This document shows, in pieces, positions 17,731-25,409 of a stretch of DNA of 64,000 bases; within the stretch, counting starts at the first letter, position 1, and each line of letters begins with the position of its first letter. Source of the stretch: Nocardia brevicatena NBRC 12119. Its GTDB lineage: Bacteria > Actinomycetota > Actinomycetes > Mycobacteriales > Mycobacteriaceae. The stretch lies in the NCBI RefSeq assembly GCF_000308495.1, contig NZ_BAFU01000052.1, positions 62,001 to 126,000 on the forward strand, read 5' to 3'. The translations under genes were made by a program, and so were the position numbers. The notes beneath the pieces are model-generated. The model was given only the letters and a program-made list of their open reading frames with translations. It did not search any database and was not told the origin of the DNA.

Positions 17731-18566
17731 GGTGTCACCTGCTGCCATGGAGTCAGTCGTTTGCCGAGCAGTCGCACCACCGCGCTCGAAACATAGCCGG
17801 CGATACCGAGGCTCACCATCGCCACGATCACCCGGGGCAGGTTGTTGCCCTGATAGGCGTTCCATACGAGGAAGCCCAGGCCACCGTCACCGGAGCTGTC
17901 GCCGCCGCCGGAGATAAGCTCCGCCGCGACCACCACTTCCCAGGTGATCCCCATCCCGACCGTCGCCCCGGTCACCAGTGACGGAAGGATGGCCGGCAGC
18001 AGTACCCCGCGGAACAGGAACCAGCGCCCGGCGCCCATCGAGCGGGCGGCCAACACATGCCGCCGATCGATCGCCTCCGCGCCGCCGACCGTATTGAGCA
18101 CGATCGGGAACAGGGCGCCGAGAAAAGTGACGAAGGTGATGGACAGTTCCGAGGTCGGCCAGAAGATGATCGCGAGCGGCACCCAGGCCAGCGGCGGAAT
18201 GGGCCGCAGCGCCTCGAACACCGGGAAGACCACCTGCCGAAACCGGGGTCGCGTCGCCATGAGCAGTCCGAGCACGCCGCCGACCACGAGCGCGGCCGCG
18301 AAACCGGCCAATACCCGCTGGAAGGACAGCGACCAGCTGTTCCAGTAGCCCGCGGCGGCGGCGAGTTCGGCGAAATCGGCCACCACGGCACTCGGTGGCG
18401 GCAGCCGCCATACCATCGGGACCGGCAGACCGGTCCAGTCGTCGAGGCGGGTCGCCACCTCCCAGACCAGAACCGCGACCACGAGCCCGACCGCGCCCCG
18501 CCGCAGGGCGGCCGCACCGGCGGTGAGGGTTCTGATGTCGGAATTCCCGGTGATCCCGATACTCAT
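17727..18566 (-). CDS. ABC permease of the third importer (subunit P1)
   Basis: A 279-residue SsuC-type permease with about six membrane segments and an EAA loop near residues 175-200 (ARSMGAGRWFLFRGVLLPAI). It overlaps the Z2 ATPase upstream and the Z1 ATPase downstream by four bases each, so the three are translationally coupled. A second, clearly different permease (P2) is encoded at 19533-20390. The presence of both suggests that the membrane part of the importer is a P1-P2 heterodimer rather than the homodimer usual for this family. Confidence 0.9.
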   Translation of the reverse strand: MSIGITGNSDIRTLTAGAAALRRGAVGLVVAVLVWEVATRLDDWTGLPVPMVWRLPPPSAVVADFAELAAAAGYWNSWSLSFQRVLAGFAAALVVGGVLGLLMATRPRFRQVVFPVFEALRPIPPLAWVPLAIIFWPTSELSITFVTFLGALFPIVLNTVGGAEAIDRRHVLAARSMGAGRWFLFRGVLLPAILPSLVTGATVGMGITWEVVVAAELISGGGDSSGDGGLGFLVWNAYQGNNLPRVIVAMVSLGIAGYVSSAVVRLLGKRLTPWQQVTP

Positions 18567-19387
18567 CCGGCCATCTCCCGTTCCCCCGCCTCGAAGGCGA
18601 GTCGGGCCTCGTCACGGACCGCGTCGGATACCTCGCCGACCAGGCGGCGGAACTCGGGGGACGTCACCACGGTGTGATCCCGGGGGCGGTCGAGGCCGAT
18701 CTCGATGGTGGTCTTCACCCGGCCGGGACGGGTGGTCATCACCGTCACGTGACTGCCGAGGTAGACCGCCTCCTCGATATCGTGGGTGATGAACAGGACG
18801 GTCACGCCCGCGCGGTCGTACATCTCCAGCAGCGCCTCATGCATCCCGGCTCGTGAGACCGCGTCCATTCCGCGGAACGGTTCGTCGAGTAGGAGCACCG
18901 CGGGTTCGAGAACGAGCGCGCGCAGGATTTCCACCCGCCGCCGGCTACCGCTGGACAGTTCGCCCGGATACCGGTCGGCCAGTTCGCCCAGCCCCACCTG
19001 GTCGAGCAGGGCCCGCGCCCGGTCGAGCGCCGCGCGGCGTCCGGTCCGGCGTCCGACGGTGAGCCCGTAGACGACGTTCTCGGCGACCGTGAACCAGGGG
19101 AACAGTGTGCTGTCCTGGAAGACCACCACGCGGTCCGAGCCGATCGCCGCGGAGGGACGTCCCGGACCACACAACAGTTCGCCGTCGAGTTCGATCCGGC
19201 CGGACGTGATCTCGGTGAAACCCGCCACCGCGCCGAGCAGGGTGCTCTTACCGCAGCCCGACGGCCCGACGATCACATGCAGTTCGCCCGGGGCGATCTC
19301 GAGACTGCATCCCTGCACCGCGGTTACCGGCGCCCGCGAAGTGCGGTAGACCTTGCCGACATCGTCGAGAACCAGATGCCCACTCAT
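18563..19387 (-). CDS. ABC ATPase with a degenerate signature motif (subunit Z2)
   Basis: A 274-residue SsuB-type ATPase. Walker A (GPSGCGKST), Q-loop (VVFQDSTLFPW), Walker B (VLLLDEPFRGMDA) and H-loop (FITHDIEEAV) are intact. The signature, normally LSGGQ/M, reads LSSGSRRR; I checked this on the reverse strand at about 18930-18970. ATP sandwiched against this motif should be hydrolysed poorly. Start chosen at ATG 19387, preceded by GGAAGG at ideal spacing. The gene lies between the two permease genes, 145 bases after P2 and overlapping P1. Confidence 0.9.
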   Translation of the reverse strand: MSGHLVLDDVGKVYRTSRAPVTAVQGCSLEIAPGELHVIVGPSGCGKSTLLGAVAGFTEITSGRIELDGELLCGPGRPSAAIGSDRVVVFQDSTLFPWFTVAENVVYGLTVGRRTGRRAALDRARALLDQVGLGELADRYPGELSSGSRRRVEILRALVLEPAVLLLDEPFRGMDAVSRAGMHEALLEMYDRAGVTVLFITHDIEEAVYLGSHVTVMTTRPGRVKTTIEIGLDRPRDHTVVTSPEFRRLVGEVSDAVRDEARLAFEAGEREMAG

Positions 19388-19532
19388 GCTGTGCCTTCCG
19401 AGGAATGAAAGGGCGCCCGCGTGGTGACGCCGCGCTGCCGCTTCCGGTGTCGACCGCTCGGGTCGGGGCTTCCGGGCCACGAACGGACGTCTGCGGGGTG
19501 GCGCTCGCGTCGCGGCCGCCGGCGCCGAGCGT

Positions 19533-20390
19533 TCATGCCCGGCCTCGCGTGCGATAGGCCATCAGGCGGTTGCCGACGAGCCGGATCAACGCGCTGGACG
19601 CGAATCCGACCAGCCCGAGTGTGATCATCGCGATCACGATCGTCGGGTACCGGGTGGTGGTGTAGGAGGCGTTGATCAGGTAGCCGAGCCCGAACTCGCC
19701 GGCGATCATCTCGCCCGCCACCAGCGAGAACCAGGCGACACCCATCGCGATCTGCAGGCCGGTGAAGATATAGGGCAGCGCACCGGGTACGACCACGGTC
19801 CACAGCACGTCCACCGGCCGCGCCCCCAGACAGCGCGCGGCGCGGACCAGGTCGGGATCGATCGACCGCACGCCCAGTAACGTGTTGAGCGTGACGGCGT
19901 AGAAGGCGGCCAGACAGGTGAGGAAGACGACCGAGCTCTCCTGGCTGTGGAACATGAGGATAGCCAGGGGAACCCACGCCAGGATCGGAATCGGCCGGAT
20001 CACCTCGAATACGGGGAACACGTACTGGCGAAAGCGTATCGACCATCCCAGCAGCAGGCCGAGCGGAATGCCCGTCGCGAGAGCGGCGGTGAACGCGAGG
20101 GTGACCCGGCGCACGCTCGCCCAGATGTGTTCGTAGTACGAGGCGGTGAACAGGGACGTCCCGTACACGGGATCGGTGCTCACCCATTCGCGAAACACCT
20201 CGATCGGCCCGGGCAGGGCGTGGAACCGCGGCAGCGACAGAACATCGACACACAGGTACCAGGCCGTCAGGAACAGGGCGAAGCCGAGCACGGCCCACGG
20301 CGCGGCGGTCGCGCGCCGCCGCCAACGTCGTGGGACCGTGGGAACCGGCGGCGCCGGAGCGGCGGCCCTTGTCGCGGTTGCCGTGCTCAT
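19533..20390 (-). CDS. ABC permease of the third importer (subunit P2)
   Basis: A 285-residue SsuC-type permease with about six membrane segments and an EAA loop near residues 180-205 (ARCLGARPVDVLWTVVVPGA). It lies 69 bases downstream of ssuD in the same orientation. Compared with P1 it has a different N-terminus and only family-level similarity, so it is not a recent duplicate. The 145-base gap to the Z2 gene contains no convincing gene. Confidence 0.9.
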   Translation of the reverse strand: MSTATATRAAAPAPPVPTVPRRWRRRATAAPWAVLGFALFLTAWYLCVDVLSLPRFHALPGPIEVFREWVSTDPVYGTSLFTASYYEHIWASVRRVTLAFTAALATGIPLGLLLGWSIRFRQYVFPVFEVIRPIPILAWVPLAILMFHSQESSVVFLTCLAAFYAVTLNTLLGVRSIDPDLVRAARCLGARPVDVLWTVVVPGALPYIFTGLQIAMGVAWFSLVAGEMIAGEFGLGYLINASYTTTRYPTIVIAMITLGLVGFASSALIRLVGNRLMAYRTRGRA

Positions 20391-20459
20391 GGAAGGCGAA
20401 CCGGTGCCGAGGGCGGAGCACCCGCCGAAAGGTCGGTCATTGTCGGTGATCCCACGTGC

Positions 20460-21605
20460 TCAGCTGGTGGACGCCGTCGCGAACGGGGTGGCGGCAGGTC
20501 GGGTGGACCGGCGCACGGCGGAACGCCACAGCCCACGCCGCTCGAGGATCGGCAGTACGCCCTCCCCGAACCAGTAGGCCTCCTCGACATGCGGGTAGCC
20601 GGACAGGATGAAATGCGTGATCCCCAGGCGCGAGTATTCGATGAGGCGTTCGGCCACCTCTTCGTGCGAGCCGACGAGCGCGGTGCCCGCGCCGCCGCGC
20701 ACCAACCCCACGCCCGCCCACAGGTTGGGGGCGATCTCCAGCCGGTCGGTGCTGCCGCCGTGCAGTTCCACCATGCGCCGCTGGCCTTCGGATTCGCTAC
20801 GGGCCAGATTCGCCTGGACCCGTTGCACATCGGCGGGATCGATACCCTCGAGCAGTCGGTCGGCCTCGGCCCAGGCCGCTTCGGAGGTGTCGCGGGTGAT
20901 CACGTGGATACGCAGGCCGTAGCTCAACTGCCGGCCGTTGTCGACGGCGAGGCGGCGGATCCACTCGAGTTTCTTGCTGACCGCGAAAAGTGGTTCACCC
21001 CAGGTGAGGTAGGTGTCGGCGTATTGCGCGGCGACCGGCCCGGCCGGGGCGGACGAGCCGCCGAAGAAGAGCGGCGGCACCGGATCGGGATGGTTGTTCA
21101 ACAGCGCGTCGCGCACGTAGAGGTGTTTGCCTTCGAAGGTGAACGGTTCGTGCGAGCGCCACAGCTCGCGCACGATGTGCAGGAATTCGCCGCAGCGTTC
21201 GTAGCGCTGCTCCTTGTCCAGGAAATCGCCGTAAGCGCGCTGTTCGTGGGGTTCGCCGCCGGTCACCACATTGAGTAACAGCCGGCCACGGGAATGGCGT
21301 TGGAAGGTGCCGGCCATTTGCGCGGCCAGCGTCGGGCTCACCAGTCCCGGCCGGAAGGCGACCAGGAACTTCAGGGTTTCGGTGGTCTCCACCAGCATGG
21401 CGGTGGTGAGCCAGGCGTCCTCGCACCACGCCCCGGTCGGCGTGAGGACGGCCTCGAAGCCGTTTTCCTCCGCGGCGCCCGCGATCTGGTTCAGGTAGCG
21501 CAGCGACGCGGGCCGGTCGCCGGACATGGCGGTTCCGTGGCCACCGGCGATCAGACCGCGCGAGTCACCGTAGGTGGGCAGAAACCAGTGGAACGACAGG
21601 CTCAT
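20460..21605 (-). CDS. ssuD: FMNH2-dependent alkanesulfonate monooxygenase
   Basis: A 381-residue luciferase-like monooxygenase, the exact length of the classic SsuD protein. It cleaves the carbon-sulfur bond of alkanesulfonates to give sulfite and an aldehyde, using FMNH2 from a partner reductase. Recognisable stretches include FHWFLPTYGDSR, AWLTTAMLVETTETLKFLVA, FRPGLVSPTLAAQMAGTFQR and LLNVVTGGEPHEQRAYGDFL. ATG 21605 is preceded by GGAGA at good spacing, so I reject the longer upstream frame. The gene heads the operon of the third importer. An inverted repeat shared with the GntR region lies in the divergent promoter region. MsuD-like specificity for methanesulfonate is possible. Confidence 0.9.
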   Translation of the reverse strand: MSLSFHWFLPTYGDSRGLIAGGHGTAMSGDRPASLRYLNQIAGAAEENGFEAVLTPTGAWCEDAWLTTAMLVETTETLKFLVAFRPGLVSPTLAAQMAGTFQRHSRGRLLLNVVTGGEPHEQRAYGDFLDKEQRYERCGEFLHIVRELWRSHEPFTFEGKHLYVRDALLNNHPDPVPPLFFGGSSAPAGPVAAQYADTYLTWGEPLFAVSKKLEWIRRLAVDNGRQLSYGLRIHVITRDTSEAAWAEADRLLEGIDPADVQRVQANLARSESEGQRRMVELHGGSTDRLEIAPNLWAGVGLVRGGAGTALVGSHEEVAERLIEYSRLGITHFILSGYPHVEEAYWFGEGVLPILERRGLWRSAVRRSTRPAATPFATASTS

Positions 21606-21713
21606 CCTCAGATCTCCTTCAAGGGCACATACATGCCGGGGGATATGTCCGTGGGCCGGCTCCGAGCCTGGCCGACCCCTGATTGTGGTGTCGCAGGTGT
21701 TCCCGGTCACCGG

Positions 21714-21734
21714 TTCGAATCGAGCCGATTCTTA
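21714..21734. promoter_or_regulatory. Inverted repeat between divergent ssuD and flavoenzyme genes
   Basis: TTCGAATC-GAGCC-GATTCTTA repeats the 5813-5833 site: the left arm is identical, the spacer is also five bases, and the inner GAATC/GATTC arms are perfect. Only the outer three bases of the right arm differ. It sits 109 bases before the ssuD start and 87 bases before the divergent gene at 21821, an ideal place for a shared operator. Confidence 0.55.
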
Positions 21735-21820
21735 TCGGCGATCGACGGCCACCGGCGGGTATTTCGATCGCGGTGCGCGTAACCGGTGAGGTCGGGATGG
21801 TCTCCGGCCATCGTGGGGGG

Positions 21821-23074
21821 ATGACTTCCACCACTGCACGTTCGGTCTCCGATGCCGGACTCGACGAGATCTTCACCCCGATCTACGAACGCATCGCCGC
21901 CGGCGCGGTCGCGCGGGAAACCGACCGCAGGCTCGCCTACGAGGAGGTGGGATGGCTGCGCGAGGCGCGTTTCGGCGCGCTGCGCGTACCCGTTGAATAC
22001 GGTGGTTTCGGGGCCGGTGTGCGACAGCTGTTCCGGCAGCTGATCGAACTGGCCGCCGCCGAGTCCAATCTGCCGCAGGCGCTGCGGGTGCACTGGGCAT
22101 TCGTGGAAGACCAGTTGCTCGCCGAGGAGGGCCCGCACCGGGAGCGGTGGCTACGCGTTGTCGCCGAGGGGACGCTGGTCGGGAACGCCATCACCGAACC
22201 CGGAGTGGGCGCGGTGGACCGATACCGGACCCGACTGTCCCCCGAGGGGGACGGGTGGCTGCTCAACGGCGTCAAGTACTACAGCACCGGTTCGCTGTAC
22301 GCCGACCATATTTTGGTGGCGGCCGACCGGGACGGTGAACGGGTCGGGCTGCTGGTCGACGCGAACGCCGACGGGGTGCGTCAGCACGACGACTGGGACG
22401 GTTTCGGGCAGCGCCTCACCGCCAGCGGCACCACCGAGTTCATCGATGTCGCGGTGCGCGACGAGCAGATCCTCGGCCCCGGCTACGGTGCCGCCGGCCC
22501 GACCTATTCCACGGCCTACCTGCAGTTGGTCCAGCTGGCCGTGCTCGCCGGTATCGCCCAGCGGGCCGAACGCGATGTCCGCGAGTGGGTGGGGCAACGC
22601 ACCCGCGGCTACACTCATTCCGCCGCCGACCTGCCGCGGCACGATCCATTGGTGCAGCAGGTCATCGGCAGATTGTCGGCGGCCGCGTTCAGTGCCCGTG
22701 CCACCGTTCTGGCCGTGGCCGAACTACTCGACGACGTCCTGGCCGCCGGTGCGAAGGACGAGAAGGCTCTGGTGGAAGTGGAACTGTCGGCGGCCCGGGC
22801 GCAGCTCGCGGTGATCGACACGGTCCTTCCGGCCACGAGTGAGCTGTTCGAGGTGGGTGGGGCGTCCATCACGTCGGAACGGCTGCGATTGGACCGGCAC
22901 TGGCGCAACGCCCGAACCATCTCGGTGCACAATCCGGCGATTCAGAAGGCTCGGGCGATCGGCGACCACCTGCTCAACGGTGCGGACCTGCCGTTCGCGT
23001 GGAGCGCGGGCGAGCGCAACACGGCGGCGGACCGATATACCGTGGCCGGTTCGGCCGGGCCGGCAGCTCGATGA
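21821..23074 (+). CDS. SfnC/MsuC/DszC-type flavin monooxygenase (acyl-CoA dehydrogenase fold)
   Basis: A 417-residue protein with an acyl-CoA dehydrogenase fold. The central flavin-binding strand reads NAITEPGVGAVDRYRTRLSP, then GVKYYSTGSLYADHILVAA and the late VGGASITSERLRLDRHWRNA, RTISVHNP. This last HWRNARTISVHNP-type ending marks the flavin monooxygenase branch (DszC, SfnC, MsuC) rather than true dehydrogenases. Members add oxygen to sulfides, sulfoxides or sulfinates with FMNH2. Transcribed divergently from ssuD across a shared inverted repeat. A likely role is oxidising methanesulfinate or a related sulfur species to the sulfonate that SsuD uses. A start 24 bases upstream is also possible. 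Confidence 0.82.
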   Translation: MTSTTARSVSDAGLDEIFTPIYERIAAGAVARETDRRLAYEEVGWLREARFGALRVPVEYGGFGAGVRQLFRQLIELAAAESNLPQALRVHWAFVEDQLLAEEGPHRERWLRVVAEGTLVGNAITEPGVGAVDRYRTRLSPEGDGWLLNGVKYYSTGSLYADHILVAADRDGERVGLLVDANADGVRQHDDWDGFGQRLTASGTTEFIDVAVRDEQILGPGYGAAGPTYSTAYLQLVQLAVLAGIAQRAERDVREWVGQRTRGYTHSAADLPRHDPLVQQVIGRLSAAAFSARATVLAVAELLDDVLAAGAKDEKALVEVELSAARAQLAVIDTVLPATSELFEVGGASITSERLRLDRHWRNARTISVHNPAIQKARAIGDHLLNGADLPFAWSAGERNTAADRYTVAGSAGPAAR

Positions 23075-23236
23075 AGCAGCGGTTCGATCGTGTCGACCCG
23101 GTTGGTCCGGACGAAACCGGTGAATCCGGCGGGAACGTTCGCCCTGTACATGCGCGCCGGGCGTCGACCGGCTTCTCGCCGGCGCCGGCTTCCGAATTTC
23201 GGGGCTCATCGGGCGGCCCTCGGCCGGCGGGGCGGT

Positions 23237-23728
23237 TCAGGGCGGGGAGAGGGAATGAACGAAGATCTCGCTGATTCTCTCCAGACCGCGACGGTCGGTT
23301 TCGTCGAATCGCGCGGCTCGAGGGCTGTCGAGATCGAAGACGCCGACGAGTTCGTCGCCGTGGACCAGCGGCACCACGATCTCGGAACGCGAGTCGGCAT
23401 CACAGGCGATATGCCCCGGGAACGTGTGCACATCCGGGACAATCTGGGTTCGGCGGGTGGCGGCGGCGATCCCGCAGACACCTTTGCCGAGCGCGATACG
23501 GACGCATGCCGGTTTTCCCTGGAAGGGACCGACGACGAGCTCGTTGCCATCGAAGAGATAGAAGCCGACCCAGTTCACCTCCGACAGCGAGTGAAACACC
23601 AGGGCGGCCAGATTGGCGGCATTGGCGATACGGTCGGATTCGCCGGCGACCAGCGCGGTGGCCTGGTCGGCGAGTTGCCGGTACTGTCCGGCGCGGTCCC
23701 CGGTGAGCGGTTCGATACGGAACGACAC
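23237..23728 (-). CDS. msrC: Free methionine-(R)-sulfoxide reductase (GAF domain)
   Basis: A 163-residue single GAF-domain protein. It carries the family motifs WVGFYLFDGNELVVGPFQGK, PACVRIALGKGVCG and HIACDADSRSEIVVPLV, which contain the three cysteines that form the catalytic and recycling disulfides of fRMsr. It would reduce free methionine-R-sulfoxide, with electrons from thioredoxin. It is convergent with the gene at 21821 and divergent from the monooxygenase at 23878. It fits a sulfur-metabolism neighbourhood but is usually housekeeping, so its link to the island may be positional. Confidence 0.88.
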   Translation of the reverse strand: MSFRIEPLTGDRAGQYRQLADQATALVAGESDRIANAANLAALVFHSLSEVNWVGFYLFDGNELVVGPFQGKPACVRIALGKGVCGIAAATRRTQIVPDVHTFPGHIACDADSRSEIVVPLVHGDELVGVFDLDSPRAARFDETDRRGLERISEIFVHSLSPP

Positions 23729-23877
23729 GACGGGATCGTAGAACGGCGGGCCGGCGCGCCGATACGTCCGCCGGTATTCGCTCTTTCGGAAAAGCCTGTC
23801 GTCCTGGGTTTTTCGCTATTGATTTCTCGGTGATCGCAACTCTCGGGCGGCGCGCTCGGCGGCACAACGATGGTGCC

Positions 23878-25257
23878 ATGACATCTCAGCACACTCCCAC
23901 TACTCGTAAGGCCGCGATCATCGGCGCGGGCCAGGCCGGCGCCACCGCCGCGCTCGGCCTGCTCGACGCAGGATTCGACGTCACCGTATACAGCAATCTG
24001 GACCGGGACGCCCTGCGCAACGATGTTCCCGCCACCGGCACCGCCCTGGTCTTCGGTGAGGCACAGGACGCCGAGGAGGCACTGGGCCTGCCCACCTACC
24101 GTGACCGGGCACCGCTGCACAGCGGATTGACCGTCCGGATCGCCGGTGGTGGCGACGAACTCATCGCCTTCGACGGCGAATTCGACGGATACGTCGGCCT
24201 GGCCGTGGACACCCGGTTGAAGGCCGGGGAGCGGCTCGATGCCTTCGTCGAACGCGGCGGCACCTTCGTCGTCGACGATGTCACCCCGGAGAAACTGGAC
24301 GCCATCGCCGCCGCCAACGACCTGACCCTGGTCGCGACCGGACGCGGCGGTCTGTCCGAGTTGTTCCCGATCGACACCACCCGCACCGTCTACGACGTGC
24401 CCCAGCGCAGCCTGTTGACGGTGACCGTCACCGGCCTGGGCTACGACGAATCGGTTTTCGCGCACCGCAGCCCGGCAGGCGGGGGACGCAGCGGATTCTC
24501 CATCCTGGCCGAACAGGGTGAGGCGTGGTGGGGGCCGTACCTGCACAAGGATGTGGGTCCGAGCTGGGCATTTCTCGGCTGGGCGCGGCCGGGTAGCGAT
24601 TGGGAGAAGCGGTTCGCCGCCGCCGATTCCGCCCATTCGGCGCACCGAATCGTGCAAGAGCTGTACCGCGACTACCTCGACTGGGACCTGCCCGAGGTAC
24701 TCGCGACCAAGGTGATCGAGTCCGATCCGCACTCCTGGCTGAAGGGCGCCGTGCGGCCCGTGGTGCGCGCCGGCGTCGGCACCACCCCCGGCGGCCATAC
24801 GGTGGCGTCGCTGGGCGACACCTCCGTGGCTTACGATCCGATCGCCGGTCAGGGTGCGCAGAGCGGGCTGATCCAGGCGCAGCGGTTGGTCGAGGCGGTC
24901 AAGGCGCACGAGGGTCCGTTCGACGCTGCGTGGATCACCGCCCAGTACGAATCGTTTCTGGCGGTGCGTTCGGATGCCGCCGCGAAGGTCACCCGCCTGT
25001 TTTTGAGCGATCCCGAATTCGGTGAGATCGGCAATCAGTTCTTCGCCGCCGCCGCGGTCGATCCCCGGTTCGCGAGCGCGCTCGTCGGCCTACTGCACCG
25101 GCCCCAGCCCTTCCTGGGTGTGAACTCGACCGAGGACGCGCAGGCCTACCTCACCGAGATCACCGGAGAAGACGCGGGTGTCCTGTTGGAGAAGTTCCGG
25201 CCGGCGGGCCGGTTCGACCGGTCGACCTATACGGCATCGGCCGCAACCGTGTCCTGA
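23878..25257 (+). CDS. StyA-like FAD monooxygenase (styrene/indole monooxygenase type)
   Basis: A 459-residue FAD protein. The N-terminal dinucleotide fold reads AAIIGAGQAGATAALGLLDA. DLTLVATGRGGLSELFPID in the middle and HTVASLGDTSVAYDPIAGQG near the end match the StyA/SMO branch of flavoproteins. Such enzymes take reduced FAD from a separate reductase and epoxidise alkenes or oxidise sulfides to sulfoxides. A flavin reductase gene lies downstream at 27778. With SfnG and SfnC-like genes next to it, sulfide oxidation is the more likely role here. ATG 23878 is placed where the fold begins. Confidence 0.85.
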   Translation: MTSQHTPTTRKAAIIGAGQAGATAALGLLDAGFDVTVYSNLDRDALRNDVPATGTALVFGEAQDAEEALGLPTYRDRAPLHSGLTVRIAGGGDELIAFDGEFDGYVGLAVDTRLKAGERLDAFVERGGTFVVDDVTPEKLDAIAAANDLTLVATGRGGLSELFPIDTTRTVYDVPQRSLLTVTVTGLGYDESVFAHRSPAGGGRSGFSILAEQGEAWWGPYLHKDVGPSWAFLGWARPGSDWEKRFAAADSAHSAHRIVQELYRDYLDWDLPEVLATKVIESDPHSWLKGAVRPVVRAGVGTTPGGHTVASLGDTSVAYDPIAGQGAQSGLIQAQRLVEAVKAHEGPFDAAWITAQYESFLAVRSDAAAKVTRLFLSDPEFGEIGNQFFAAAAVDPRFASALVGLLHRPQPFLGVNSTEDAQAYLTEITGEDAGVLLEKFRPAGRFDRSTYTASAATVS

Positions 25258-25286
25258 CCTGGGGCCGGCCCACGCCTGGGGCAATC

Positions 25287-25301
25287 GGATCGGACAGATT
25301 C
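25287..25301. promoter_or_regulatory. Weak copy of the sulfur-gene inverted repeat
   Basis: GGATC-GGACA-GATTC matches GAATC-N5-GATTC with one mismatch in the left arm and keeps the five-base spacer. It lies 109 bases before the sfnG start. On its own it would be unremarkable; its position is what makes it worth listing. Confidence 0.25.
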
Positions 25302-25336
25302 AAACCCTCGTCCGACGTTCACGGCGCTGGTGAACT

Positions 25337-25378
25337 GAATGGGCGTCGGGCGTTTGTTGCCACGCCCGGCGCCCATTC
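25337..25378 (+). terminator. Long stem-loop between the StyA-like gene and sfnG
   Basis: GAATGGGCGTCGGGCGT pairs with ACGCCCGGCGCCCATTC around the 8-base loop TTGTTGCC: 17 consecutive pairs with a single T-G wobble. It ends 31 bases before the sfnG ATG, just ahead of the GGGAG ribosome-binding site, and no T-run follows. It could terminate the upstream transcript, stabilise the end of one message, or act as an attenuator in the sfnG leader. Confidence 0.6.
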
Positions 25379-25409
25379 GAGGAGTCCACGGCAGGCAGCG
25401 GGAGCAGGG

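Noticed and set aside
16927-20390. Two independent importers, Z1-P1 and Z2-P2, sharing one binding protein.
   Set aside because: Possible, but each homodimer would have two defective ATP sites, whereas the heterodimer restores one. The heteromer is the more economical reading, and the test is stated in the findings.
21656-21728. Possible tRNA or tRNA-like element: GGTTCGAATC resembles a T-arm, and CCGGCTC/GAGCCGA could form an acceptor stem of the right spacing.
   Set aside because: The T-stem does not pair when the TTCGAAT loop is placed correctly, and no anticodon arm forms. The same bases are better explained as an inverted repeat shared with 5813-5833.
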